Below, piece after piece: positions 42,775 through 51,291 of a DNA stretch of 64,000 nucleotides. Below the pieces are notes generated by a model. The model searched no databases and was not told the DNA's origin. It was given only the letters and a program-made list of their open reading frames with translations. Within the stretch, counting starts at the first letter, position 1. Each line of letters opens with the position of its first letter. This stretch comes from Rhodobacteraceae bacterium (ex Bugula neritina AB1). GTDB lineage: Bacteria; Pseudomonadota; Alphaproteobacteria; Rhodobacterales; Rhodobacteraceae. The stretch is from positions 24,493 to 88,492 of the forward strand of contig MDLF01000032.1 of NCBI GenBank assembly GCA_001730095.1, given 5' to 3'. The translations under genes were made by a program, and so were the position numbers.

Positions 42775-44385
42775 ATGTCTAATTATATCAAGCTGATAGC
42801 GCTTGGCCTGATCACGCTGTTTGCGATGATTGGTGCCAATTACGCGCGGGATCTGGCTTACCAGGTACATGCGATCATCGTGATGATCGTGGCTGGCGGC
42901 CTGTTTCTTTACACTTTGCGCAGAACTGACGAGCCGAAAGCGGCGGTTGCCGGTCTGGAAAATGAGTATTTCGACAGCGTGATCCGCGCTGGCACGATTG
43001 CAACCGCTTTCTGGGGCGTGGTCGGTTTCCTGGCGGGAACCTTCATCGCGTTTCAGCTGGCCTTTCCGGCGCTGAACTTTGAATGGGCCGAGGGCCTTGC
43101 CAACTTTGGCCGCCTGCGCCCGCTGCACACTTCGGCGGTTATCTTTGCCTTTGGCGGCAACGCGCTGATCGCCACCTCCTTTTACGTCGTGCAGAGGACC
43201 TCTGCGGCGCGGCTGTGGGGCGGCAACCTGGCGTGGTTCGTGTTCTGGGGCTATCAGCTGTTCATTGTGCTGGCGGCAACCGGCTATCTGTTCGGCTCGA
43301 CCCAGTCCAAGGAATACGCCGAGCCGGAATGGCATGTGGACCTGTGGCTGACCATCGTGTGGGTCGCCTATCTGGCGGTGTTCCTGGGCACCATCATCAA
43401 GCGCAAGGAGCCGCATATCTATGTGGCGAACTGGTTCTACCTGTCGTTCATCGTCACCGTGGCGATGCTGCATCTGATCAACAACATGACCATCCCGGTC
43501 TCGATCTGGGGCTCCAAGTCGGTGATCGTGTGGCCGGGCGTGCAGGATGCGATGATCCAGTGGTGGTACGGCCACAACGCTGTGGGCTTTTTCCTGACCG
43601 CAGGCTTCCTGGGCATGATGTATTACTTCATCCCCAAACAGGCCGAGCGTCCGGTGTTCTCTTACAAGCTGTCGATCATCCACTTTTGGGCCTTGATCTT
43701 CCTCTATATCTGGGCCGGTCCGCACCACCTGCATTACACGGCGCTGCCGGACTGGGCTTCGACCCTGGGCATGGTGATGTCGGTGATCCTGTGGATGCCC
43801 AGCTGGGGCGGTATGATCAACGGGTTGATGACGCTGTCGGGCGCCTGGGACAAGCTGCGCACCGACCCGGTGATCCGGATGATGGTGATCTCGCTGGGCT
43901 TTTACGGCATGTCCACTTTTGAAGGTCCGATGATGTCGATCCGCGCAGTGAATTCGCTGTCGCATTACACCGACTGGACCATTGGCCACGTGCACTCCGG
44001 CGCGCTGGGCTGGAACGGCATGATCACTTTCGGTGCTCTGTACTATCTGGTGCCGGCGCTGTGGAAACGCGAGAGCCTCTACAGCCTGCGGCTGGTCTCC
44101 TGGCACTTCTGGCTGGCCACGCTCGGCATCATTCTCTACGCGGCGTCGATGTGGGTGACCGGGATCATGGAAGGCCTGATGTGGCGTGAAGTGGATGCCA
44201 ACGGGTTCCTGGTGAACTCCTTTGCTGACACCGTGGCTGCGAAGTTCCCGATGTATGTGGTGCGGGGTCTGGGCGGGGTGATGTTCCTCGCAGGGTCGAT
44301 CATCATGTGCTACAACCTGTGGATGACGGTCCGTAAGGCGCCGGCCAAAGAGGCCAGCCTGACGGTCCAGGTTCCGGCTGAATAA
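42775..44385 (+). CDS. ccoN: cbb3-type cytochrome c oxidase subunit I
   Basis: Catalytic heme-copper subunit, 536 residues with about 12 membrane helices. It reduces oxygen at high affinity. Ligand motifs are visible: [15 protein letters not shown] (low-spin heme His), [16 protein letters not shown] (CuB His), [15 protein letters not shown] (CuB His pair), and [14 protein letters not shown] (heme b3 and b His). The frame also opens at 42757, but the ATG at 42775 gives [11 protein letters not shown], the common N-terminus. It heads ccoNOQP, preceded by an FNR box. Confidence 0.97.
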   Translation: MSNYIKLIALGLITLFAMIGANYARDLAYQVHAIIVMIVAGGLFLYTLRRTDEPKAAVAGLENEYFDSVIRAGTIATAFWGVVGFLAGTFIAFQLAFPALNFEWAEGLANFGRLRPLHTSAVIFAFGGNALIATSFYVVQRTSAARLWGGNLAWFVFWGYQLFIVLAATGYLFGSTQSKEYAEPEWHVDLWLTIVWVAYLAVFLGTIIKRKEPHIYVANWFYLSFIVTVAMLHLINNMTIPVSIWGSKSVIVWPGVQDAMIQWWYGHNAVGFFLTAGFLGMMYYFIPKQAERPVFSYKLSIIHFWALIFLYIWAGPHHLHYTALPDWASTLGMVMSVILWMPSWGGMINGLMTLSGAWDKLRTDPVIRMMVISLGFYGMSTFEGPMMSIRAVNSLSHYTDWTIGHVHSGALGWNGMITFGALYYLVPALWKRESLYSLRLVSWHFWLATLGIILYAASMWVTGIMEGLMWREVDANGFLVNSFADTVAAKFPMYVVRGLGGVMFLAGSIIMCYNLWMTVRKAPAKEASLTVQVPAE

Positions 44386-44399
44386 GGAGCCAGGAAGCA

Positions 44400-45128
44400 A
44401 TGTCTATTCTCGACAAACATAAGATCCTCGAGACCAACGCGACCCTGCTGCTGATCTTCAGCTTCCTGGTCGTGACCATCGGCGGACTGGTGCAGATCGC
44501 ACCGCTGTTTTACCTGGAAAACACCATCGAGAAGGTGGAGGGCATGCGCCCTTACACCCCGCTCGAGATGGCGGGCCGCGAGGTCTATATCCGGGAAGGT
44601 TGCTATGTCTGCCACAGCCAGATGATCCGTCCGATGCGCGATGAGGTGGAACGCTACGGCCATTACTCGCTGGCGGCGGAGTCGATGTACGACCGCCCGT
44701 TCCAGTGGGGCTCCAAGCGGACCGGGCCGGATCTGGCCCGTGTCGGCGGCCGCTACTCGGATGAATGGCACGCAGACCACCTGCGCGACCCGCAGGCGGT
44801 GGTGCCAGAATCGGTGATGCCGAAATACGGCTTCCTCGAAGAGAAGAAGATCGACGGCAGATACATTGGCGATCTTCTGGCCACCAATGCGATGCTGGGC
44901 ACGCCCTACACGGACGAGATGATCGAAGCCGCGCAGGCTGATTTCCGCGCCCAGGCCGATCCGGACAGCGACTATGACGGGCTGCTGGAGCGCTATGGCG
45001 AGGACATCAATGTGCGCAACTTTGATGGCAAGCCGGGGGTTTCCGAGGCCGATGCGCTGATCGCCTATCTGCAGATGCTGGGCACGCTGGTCGATTTCTC
45101 GACCTTCACCCCGGACGCAAGCCGCTGA
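44400..45128 (+). CDS. ccoO: cbb3-type cytochrome c oxidase subunit II (mono-heme)
   Basis: The 242-residue membrane-anchored cytochrome c has one N-terminal helix ([19 protein letters not shown]) and a periplasmic heme domain. The heme site is [20 protein letters not shown] (Cys68-x2-Cys71-His72), and the characteristic [20 protein letters not shown] follows. A Met ligand candidate is [15 protein letters not shown]. It relays electrons from CcoP to CcoN. It follows ccoN by 14 bases. Confidence 0.97.
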   Translation: MSILDKHKILETNATLLLIFSFLVVTIGGLVQIAPLFYLENTIEKVEGMRPYTPLEMAGREVYIREGCYVCHSQMIRPMRDEVERYGHYSLAAESMYDRPFQWGSKRTGPDLARVGGRYSDEWHADHLRDPQAVVPESVMPKYGFLEEKKIDGRYIGDLLATNAMLGTPYTDEMIEAAQADFRAQADPDSDYDGLLERYGEDINVRNFDGKPGVSEADALIAYLQMLGTLVDFSTFTPDASR

Positions 45129-45141
45129 GGGAGGGGCAGAG

Positions 45142-45354
45142 ATGGAACTCTATACACTCCTGCGGCAGTTCGCGGACAGCTGGATGCTGCTGTTCCTGTT
45201 CACCTTCTTTATCGGTGTTGTGATCTGGGCGTTCCGCCCGGGCAGCACCAAGGCCTACAAGGACACCGCAAACATCCCGTTCCGGCATGATGATGCACCG
45301 GCGCCTGCCGCAGGCGCTGACACACCCGCCGAGACCAAGGAGGCGAGGGCATGA
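45142..45354 (+). CDS. ccoQ: cbb3-type cytochrome c oxidase subunit CcoQ
   Basis: Small single-span subunit, 70 residues, with one helix ([19 protein letters not shown]) and a polar C-terminal tail ending AETKEARA. CcoQ stabilises the oxidase complex. The Phe-Arg-Pro-Gly after the helix is typical. It overlaps the start of ccoP by 4 bases. Confidence 0.93.
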   Translation: MELYTLLRQFADSWMLLFLFTFFIGVVIWAFRPGSTKAYKDTANIPFRHDDAPAPAAGADTPAETKEARA

Positions 45355-46220
45355 GCAAGAAATCGCAAAAGTTCGAAGGCGACCCGAACACCACCGGCCA
45401 TGAGTGGGACGGGATCGAGGAATTCGACAACCCGATGCCGCGCTGGTGGCTGTGGACCTTCTATGCCACCATGATCTGGGGGGTGCTGTACACCGTCGCC
45501 TATCCGGCATGGCCGCTGATCAACGGCGCCACAGCAGGGGTGCTGGGCTGGTCGACGCGCGGCGATGTGGCAGCTGAAATCATTGCGGTGGAAGAGGCCA
45601 ACGCGCCGGTCAACGCCAAGCTGGAAGCGGCTGAGCTGGCCGCCATCGCGGAGGATCCGGAATTGGGTTCCTATGCGGTGTCCGCCGGTTCCGCCGTGTT
45701 CAAGACCTGGTGTGCCCAGTGCCACGGCTCCGGTGCGGCAGGTGCCAAGGGCTATCCGAACCTGCTGGACGATGACTGGCTCTGGGGCGGCTCGGTGGAG
45801 GATATCCATGCCACCATCACCCATGGTATCCGCAATGAAGACAGTGATGATGCACGCTATTCCGAGATGCCTGCCTTTGGTCGGGACGAGCTGCTGGAGA
45901 AACAAGAGATTTCCCAAGTGGTCAACTATGTGATGTCGCTGTCCGGTGAGGCGCAGGATGCATCCCAGGTTGAGGCCGGCTCGGTTGTCTTTGCCGACAA
46001 TTGCGCGTCTTGCCATGCGGATGACGGCACCGGGGACCGCCTTCAGGGCGCGCCGGACCTTGCGGATGCGATCTGGCTCTATGGCGGCGATTACGCCACC
46101 CTGACCGAGACCGTGACCAATTCGCGATATGGCGTGATGCCGGCTTGGAACACCCGCCTGACCGAGGCAGAAATCCGCGCGGTTTCGTCTTATGTCCACC
46201 AGCTGGGCGGCGGTGAGTAA
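45351..46220 (+). CDS. ccoP: cbb3-type cytochrome c oxidase subunit III (di-heme)
   Basis: The 289-residue protein has an N-terminal helix ([20 protein letters not shown]) and two c-heme domains: [15 protein letters not shown] (Cys121-x2-Cys124-His125) and [12 protein letters not shown] (Cys218-x2-Cys221-His222). [14 protein letters not shown] is the conserved N-terminal CcoP motif. It takes electrons from soluble cytochromes. It is the last cco gene visible; the assembly genes ccoGHIS that often follow are not present, and a terminator closes the operon. Confidence 0.97.
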   Translation: MSKKSQKFEGDPNTTGHEWDGIEEFDNPMPRWWLWTFYATMIWGVLYTVAYPAWPLINGATAGVLGWSTRGDVAAEIIAVEEANAPVNAKLEAAELAAIAEDPELGSYAVSAGSAVFKTWCAQCHGSGAAGAKGYPNLLDDDWLWGGSVEDIHATITHGIRNEDSDDARYSEMPAFGRDELLEKQEISQVVNYVMSLSGEAQDASQVEAGSVVFADNCASCHADDGTGDRLQGAPDLADAIWLYGGDYATLTETVTNSRYGVMPAWNTRLTEAEIRAVSSYVHQLGGGE

Positions 46221-46252
46221 GCTGGACGCTGGCACATGTGAGAACGTCGAGA

Positions 46253-46275
46253 GGGCCGCCCATCGGGCGGCCCTT
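46253..46275 (+). terminator. Rho-independent terminator of ccoNOQP
   Basis: GGGCCGCCC (46253-46261) pairs perfectly with GGGCGGCCC (46265-46273), with a 3-base loop, followed by TT. It lies about 30 bases after the ccoP stop and marks the end of the conserved module. Confidence 0.75.
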
Positions 46276-46399
46276 GCCAGTTGTGATGCCGTGCCAAGCC
46301 ACGGGTAAGTGCGGCGGCGAGAGAAACCTAGGCACGCGCCCGGGAGAGACCGAAAATGCCATTGTCCAAGGATCAATGCGGTCGGGATTGACATGCTTT

Positions 46400-46670
46400 T
46401 CGTTCAATCGGGCAGTGATGCCGGTGACAGGCAAACGTCGGAGGTCTCGATCTCCCATGTTAGGCATGCGCCCAAGGCATACTTTGCTGCCGTATGACCA
46501 GTTGATCGATGTCGGCCCCAGCCGGGCGGCAGGCGCGCGACCATTGCGGAGCTGATGCCCGGCGCCAGCGGTCGTGACACATGCCGATGCCGTGACCGGG
46601 CCGATCCCGGGACGTGTTCGCAGCGGCATAAGCTTGGGGTCCTTGCGGCCTGCAGGGCGCTCCTATTTCC
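46400..46670 (-). mobile_element. IS110-family transposase remnant
   Basis: On the minus strand the segment from about 46660 reads KDPKLMPLRTRPGIGPVTAS, then NGRAPAARLGPTSINWSYGS, then KVCLGRMPNMGDRDLRRLPV and TGITARL. This matches the C-terminal Transposase_20 part of IS110 enzymes, in particular PGIGPVTA and the GDRDLRRL block. A stop lies upstream in the frame (near 46675), the N-terminal DEDD domain is missing, and the end shifts into unrelated sequence. It is a decayed relic and not active. It lies right at the ccoP/catabolic-region junction. Confidence 0.75.
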
Positions 46671-46675
46671 CTGGA

Positions 46676-46812
46676 CAGTCACGATGTCATACTCCCCCGG
46701 CAGGCCCCGCAGCCTGTTGCCGAGCCGGCTTCTTTGCCGCGCGACCGGATCGCGCGCAGAAAGAAAAAAATTTATCTGGACTTAGCAAACATCAGATGTT
46801 TAGTGTGGTCGA
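46676..46812. promoter_or_regulatory. promoter region of the GntR gene
   Basis: AT-rich sequence (AAAGAAAAAAATTTATC around 46761-46776) follows the IS relic. AAACATCAGATGTTT at 46787-46801 is a 7-bp perfect inverted repeat around one base, 11 bases before the GntR ATG. A half-site AAACATC recurs at 47721 before the ABC gene. This is probably the autoregulatory operator of the GntR/FadR protein. Confidence 0.6.
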
Positions 46813-47571
46813 ATGAATGAGATGCTTTACTACGATCTGAAGGATGCGAGCGGTGTGGCGCCGGGACTCGCTATGCAAGTGTCCCGGGAACTGGGACGTC
46901 GCATTGTTGCAGGTCACTACAAAGAAAACGCCTTGATCGAGGATGAGGGAAAGCTCTCTCAGCGCTTCGGGGTGAGCAAATCCGTGATCCGTGAGGGGGT
47001 AAAACTGCTCGTCAGCAAAGGGCTGCTGGAGGTAAAACGCGGCAGTGGCACACGGGTGCGGCGCCGGGCGAGCTGGGCCTTGTTGGACGATGATGTATTG
47101 GCATGGCACCTGTCTGTTGACCCGAAGCCTGCTTTTTTGCGCCAGCTGCTAGATATGCGCCGCATGATGGAGCCAAAGGCCGCGGGCTGGGCCGCCATGC
47201 ACGGCACTGAGGAGCAATTTGCCGAGATCGAGGCCGCTCAGGTGCGCATGGAAGAAGACTGCCATTCAATCGAAGACTTCGTGGTCGCGGACGCCCTGTT
47301 TCACCGTGGTATCCTGCGCGCGGCCAATAACGAAATCCTGCTGTCGATGGAGGGTGTGATCTTCTCTGCGCTGCTGAGTTCGATCCGGCTGACCAATCGT
47401 GATCCGCGAGAAAACGCAAATTCGATCCCCTTTCACCGCAAGGTCCTTGAGGCGATCAAGGCGCGGGACCATGGGCTGGCGGAAGAGATGATGACCGCCC
47501 ATCTGAGCGACACGAGTCAGCGTCTTGAGAGCGCCCTGAAAGAAATGGCTGGCGGGGGTTCGACGAACTGA
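46813..47571 (+). CDS. GntR/FadR-family transcriptional regulator (DgoR-like)
   Basis: The 252-residue protein has an N-terminal winged helix (LGRRIVAGHYKENALIEDEG, KLSQRFGVSKSVIREGVKLL, VSKGLLEVKRGSGTRVRRR) and a C-terminal all-helical FCD effector domain. The FCD metal-site residues are visible as the Asp/His set FVVADALFHRGILRAANNEI and NSIPFHRKVLEAIKARD. FCD regulators often bind sugar acids; DgoR binds galactonate. At the head of a DgoK/DgoA operon, a role as its substrate- or intermediate-responsive repressor is a good inference. Confidence 0.92.
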   Translation: MNEMLYYDLKDASGVAPGLAMQVSRELGRRIVAGHYKENALIEDEGKLSQRFGVSKSVIREGVKLLVSKGLLEVKRGSGTRVRRRASWALLDDDVLAWHLSVDPKPAFLRQLLDMRRMMEPKAAGWAAMHGTEEQFAEIEAAQVRMEEDCHSIEDFVVADALFHRGILRAANNEILLSMEGVIFSALLSSIRLTNRDPRENANSIPFHRKVLEAIKARDHGLAEEMMTAHLSDTSQRLESALKEMAGGGSTN

Positions 47572-47739
47572 CAGACCAGAAAAAGACATTCACCAGCCTG
47601 CAGTGGTGCGTAGGCTAGTGGGGGGTAGCACGACACCGGGTTCAATCAACGTCGCGCTACCGGATCCAACCCGAGATTTCGGGGAAACCACCAGACGAAA
47701 AGGCGCCAGCAAAGGTGCCAAAACATCGACAGGGAGAAT

Positions 47740-48804
47740 ATGATGTTTTCCGACCTAAAGAAAGGTCTTCTCGCGACGACCATGCTGGCCAATGCGACGC
47801 TTGTTGCGCAGTCAGCTTCTGCCGAAAACATGGTGGCACTCTTGCTGCCTGAGAACGTAAATCCACGTTGGGAACAGCAGGACGCGGCAGCGTTTTTGCG
47901 CACGATGGCAGAGATTGCCCCGGACGTGAAAGTTGAGGTTTTCAACGCCAACAACGACACTTCGGTGCAGCAACGCCAGGCTGAGCAAGCCTTGACGCAG
48001 GGTGCCAAGGTTCTGGTTGTGATCCCGATTGACGGTGAAAGCTCCGCCATTATTGCCGATACTGCCGCCGAAGAAAACGTACCGACGATCGCCTATGACC
48101 GGATGATCAATTCGGCGAACACGACATTCTGGGTTCAAGCCGATCTCGAAGGTATGGGCTATGATCAGGCGATGCATGTCATCAACAACACCAAAGATGG
48201 TGATACGTTGGTCATGCTGAAGGGCTCGCCAACCGACCCAAACGCAGCTGTCATTCACAATGGCCAATTGCGCGCGTTGACGCCGCTTTACGAAAGCGGC
48301 GCGCGTGTCATGGGCTATGAAAACTGGACCCAGGGATGGGATCCGGCGATCGCACGTCGTTCTATGGATCAGGCGCTGACCCAATTGGACAACAACGTCC
48401 AAGGGGTGGTTTCTTCCAATGACGGCAATGCTGGTGCCGCAATTGCTGCAATGGAAGAGCAGGGTATGGCGGGAACCGTTCCGGTCTCTGGTCTTGATTG
48501 CACCGTTCAGGCGCAGCAGCTTATGTTGCTTGGGAAACAAACCCAATGTGGCTGGCGGCCGCTTGAAGATATGGCGGCAGCAGCTGCGCAGGTTTCTGTG
48601 CGCCTGGTCAACGGCGAAGACTTCTCAGATCTTGCTCCACAAACCGTTGAAAACGGTGTTGGCGCGACAGTCGCTTACGTTCCGGTCGGATCCTATTCCG
48701 CCGTTGGTGTGGATGGCGTTGCCTATGTGATCGCCAATGACAAATCCATCACCAAAGAGATGGTGTGCCAAGGCGAAGCCGCAGAAACAACTTTCTGCCA
48801 GTAA
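47740..48804 (+). CDS. sugar ABC transporter substrate-binding protein
   Basis: Periplasmic binding protein of 354 residues, family Peripla_BP_4 (RbsB/XylF/FrcB-like). A signal peptide of about 28 residues precedes ENMVALLLPENVNPRWEQQD. The hinge and ligand parts include VVIPIDGESSAIIADTAAEE, NVPTIAYDRMINSANTTFWV, and VVSSNDGNAGAAIAAMEEQG, resembling xylose-type binders. AGGGAG lies before the ATG; the next codon is also ATG. It is followed by an ATPase and a permease. The sugar is not predictable; a pentose or hexose is likely. Confidence 0.92.
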   Translation: MMFSDLKKGLLATTMLANATLVAQSASAENMVALLLPENVNPRWEQQDAAAFLRTMAEIAPDVKVEVFNANNDTSVQQRQAEQALTQGAKVLVVIPIDGESSAIIADTAAEENVPTIAYDRMINSANTTFWVQADLEGMGYDQAMHVINNTKDGDTLVMLKGSPTDPNAAVIHNGQLRALTPLYESGARVMGYENWTQGWDPAIARRSMDQALTQLDNNVQGVVSSNDGNAGAAIAAMEEQGMAGTVPVSGLDCTVQAQQLMLLGKQTQCGWRPLEDMAAAAAQVSVRLVNGEDFSDLAPQTVENGVGATVAYVPVGSYSAVGVDGVAYVIANDKSITKEMVCQGEAAETTFCQ

Positions 48805-48815
48805 TCGGTACAAAA

Positions 48816-49631
48816 ATGTCTGAACATGAAAACAAGGTGGGGCTCAGGGCCCCGCCCGCTCACTTGCGCGTGAGCGGTATCCACAAACGGTTTGGCGGCG
48901 TCCACGCCCTGCGCGGTGTCGACTTTGAGGTCGCTCGTGGCGAGGTCATGGCGCTGGTTGGCGACAATGGTGCAGGCAAGTCCACCTTGATGAAGGTTCT
49001 GGCCGGGGCTCATGCTGCTGACGAAGGCCAGTTCTTCATGGATGAAGCCCCGGTGAGTGTGAATACCCCGCATGATGCAAGCGACCTGGGCATCCAGATC
49101 GTCTATCAAGATTTGGCTCTTTGTGAAAATCTGGATGTGGCTGCGAACCTGTCACTTGGTGCAGAACCGGTGAAACCCGGCTGGTCGTTCCTGCCGCAGC
49201 TGCTGCGTCCGCTTGATGATCTGGAAATGGAAGTCAAAGCGCAGGCGGCGATTGATCGTTTGCAGGTGCGCACGTTGAAATCCGTGCGCGCCAAAGTTGG
49301 CGGCCTGTCAGGTGGTCAACGACAGGCCATCGCCATTGCCCGCGCTGTTGGGGCGGATGGGAGTGTCGTCATGTTGGATGAACCAACAGCGGCCCTTGGT
49401 GTTGCGCAAACCCGGCAGGTTCTCGATGTGGTCAAGCGGCTGCGCGATACCAACCACGCAGTTGTCTATATCTCGCACAATATGCGCGACATCTTTGAGG
49501 TCGCTGACCGCATTTGTGTTCTGCGCCACGGCGGCAATGTTGCGACCTGGCGCAAGGATGAAACCACCCCTGATGAAATCGTCGTCGCGATGACACGCGG
49601 CCTGGATGACGAGGCCGGCAATGCAGCCTGA
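48816..49631 (+). CDS. sugar ABC transporter ATP-binding protein, single NBD (FrcA-like)
   Basis: The 271-residue ATPase has Walker A MALVGDNGAGKSTLMKVLAG, a Q-loop (IQIVYQDLALCENLDVAANL), the signature VGGLSGGQRQAIAIARAVGA and Walker B SVVMLDEPTAALGV. The Gly-Asp-Asn-Gly-Ala variant is typical of sugar ABC ATPases of the RbsA/XylG group, but this protein has one domain rather than two. That is the fructose/FrcA arrangement, where a homodimer powers transport. It overlaps the permease gene by 11 bases. Confidence 0.93.
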   Translation: MSEHENKVGLRAPPAHLRVSGIHKRFGGVHALRGVDFEVARGEVMALVGDNGAGKSTLMKVLAGAHAADEGQFFMDEAPVSVNTPHDASDLGIQIVYQDLALCENLDVAANLSLGAEPVKPGWSFLPQLLRPLDDLEMEVKAQAAIDRLQVRTLKSVRAKVGGLSGGQRQAIAIARAVGADGSVVMLDEPTAALGVAQTRQVLDVVKRLRDTNHAVVYISHNMRDIFEVADRICVLRHGGNVATWRKDETTPDEIVVAMTRGLDDEAGNAA

Positions 49632-50841
49632 GCACAAACTCTCCTTTATCAACCGGCTGCGCATCATGCGCGAAACGCGGTTTGGCGCTTTTGTGCCTGT
49701 CCTTTTGGCTCTGGCCGCGATCTGGACCTATTTTGGTCTGGCTGTGCCGCTGTGGGAATACTGGGGCGACCCGGATGCAGAAAACATCCGGTTCATCTTT
49801 CTCAGCCCACGCAACATTTACAACCTTTTCATGCAATCGGCAGTGATTGCCACGCTGGCTGTCGGCATCACGGTGGTTCTGCTGCTTGGAGACATAGACC
49901 TGTCGGCCGCGGCAACCGCTGGCGTCTGTGCCGCGCTTTTGGGCGTCCTGGTGCTGGCTGGCGTGCCTGGTCCGCTGGCCTGCCTGATCGTGATGGGCGT
50001 AGGCATTGTCATGGGCACGGCGCAGGGGGTCTTAGTGGCCTATGTGGGCATTCCGTCCTTTGTGGTGACACTGGCTGGCTTGCTTGGATTTCAGGGGCTG
50101 ATGCAGAAGATCCTGCCGACGGGAAACCTGAATGTGGGTGATCCCTTTGTGCGCGGCTTTGCCCGGGTCCTTCTGCCCGATGCGCTTGGCTGGGTGCTGG
50201 CGCTGACATGTATCGTCGTGTTCGTCTGGATGAGCCTGCGCAGACAGGCGCAACGCAAAGCGCGCGGCCTGGAACTGGACAGCACAGCAGCTGTCTGGGG
50301 GCAGATCGTGTTCTTCGGAGCGCTCATGCTGGCGACAGTGGCGACGCTGAACAGCTATCGGTCCGTACCGTTGCTCATTGTGTTGCTTATGGCGATCACG
50401 GCGCTGGTCGGCTGGATCACGACCTCAACGCCCTATGGGCGCTCGATCTTTTCTGTCGGCGGCAATCCCGAGAGCGCGCGGCGTGTGGGCATGAATGTCA
50501 AACGCATCCGCGTGTCTGCTTTTGCCATTGTCGGGCTTATGGCAGCTATCGGCGGAATCTTCGGTGCCTCACGGTTTGGTTCTGTATCGTACACGGCCTT
50601 TGCGGGCGGGTCGCTGCTGTTGGAATCCATTGGCGCAGCTGTCATCGGCGGCACATCCCTGTTCGGCGGGCGTGGCTCAGTCTGGAATGCCATTCTTGGG
50701 GCGCTGGTCATTGGATCACTTGGAAACGGGTTGGACCTGTCGGGCGCGAGTGCCGCTGACAAGTTGATGTTCTCTGGTGCGATCCTGCTGCTGGCAGTGG
50801 CCATCGATGCGGTGTCCCGTTCCGGCACGTCGGAAAGGTAG
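49621..50841 (+). CDS. sugar ABC transporter permease (XylH/FrcC-like)
   Basis: Inner-membrane permease of 406 residues with about ten hydrophobic segments. The conserved BPD_transp_2 features are NIYNLFMQSAVIATLAVGIT, VVLLLGDIDLSAAATAGVCA (with the Gly-Asp-Ile-Asp-Leu-Ser motif), and FSVGGNPESARRVGMNVKRI. The late part GAAVIGGTSLFGGRGSVWNA is also typical. The start ATG at 49621 lies within the end of the ATPase gene, implying translational coupling. It is 6 bases from the next gene, which opens the oxidation module. Confidence 0.93.
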   Translation: MQPEHKLSFINRLRIMRETRFGAFVPVLLALAAIWTYFGLAVPLWEYWGDPDAENIRFIFLSPRNIYNLFMQSAVIATLAVGITVVLLLGDIDLSAAATAGVCAALLGVLVLAGVPGPLACLIVMGVGIVMGTAQGVLVAYVGIPSFVVTLAGLLGFQGLMQKILPTGNLNVGDPFVRGFARVLLPDALGWVLALTCIVVFVWMSLRRQAQRKARGLELDSTAAVWGQIVFFGALMLATVATLNSYRSVPLLIVLLMAITALVGWITTSTPYGRSIFSVGGNPESARRVGMNVKRIRVSAFAIVGLMAAIGGIFGASRFGSVSYTAFAGGSLLLESIGAAVIGGTSLFGGRGSVWNAILGALVIGSLGNGLDLSGASAADKLMFSGAILLLAVAIDAVSRSGTSER

Positions 50842-50847
50842 GCCGAG

Positions 50848-51291
50848 ATGTGGGCAGACATGCAAAGATCTCTCTTGGATGCGATCCTAGATGAACTGAT
50901 CCCGCCAAGCGAAGACGGGCGGATCCCCGGTGCAGGCGCATTGGGAGTGGCGGAGTTTTTCCCGACTGCAGAAGCCTATGCGCCCGATCCGATGGGGGCG
51001 GTGCAGACAATCCTGAACGCGGTTTCAGGCGAATTTGTAGCTTTGCCGCGCGATGAAAAGGTCGCGGAATTGAAGCGCGTCGAAGCGGCTTGTGGTCAGG
51101 CATTCGAGACGCTCATTCGGCTGGCCTATATGGGCTACTACAGCCGCGCTGATACGCGCCCGTATTTTGGCGTCGGCGCGCATCCAATCCATCCCACAGG
51201 TTATCCGGTTGAACGCGAAAGCGCCGCATTGATGGATCAATTGACCGCGCCAGTACGCGCGCGGGGAAAGGCGTATCGCGATGCAAAATGA
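50848..51291 (+). CDS. gluconate 2-dehydrogenase subunit 3-like protein
   Basis: The 147-residue protein resembles Gluconate_2-dh3 (PF13618): LLDAILDELIPPSEDGRIPG, AGALGVAEFFPTAEAYAPDP and later LIRLAYMGYYSRADTRPYFG. In classical membrane dehydrogenases this small subunit carries a Tat signal and escorts the flavin subunit to the periplasm. Here no signal peptide is present, so the complex may stay in the cytoplasm. It overlaps the start of the GMC gene by 11 bases, the usual partner arrangement. Confidence 0.88.
   Translation: MWADMQRSLLDAILDELIPPSEDGRIPGAGALGVAEFFPTAEAYAPDPMGAVQTILNAVSGEFVALPRDEKVAELKRVEAACGQAFETLIRLAYMGYYSRADTRPYFGVGAHPIHPTGYPVERESAALMDQLTAPVRARGKAYRDAK

Noticed and set aside
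42679..44400. 573-codon minus-strand open frame opposite ccoN
   Set aside because: CcoN is certain on the plus strand; the antisense frame is His/Gln/Arg-rich with no domain.
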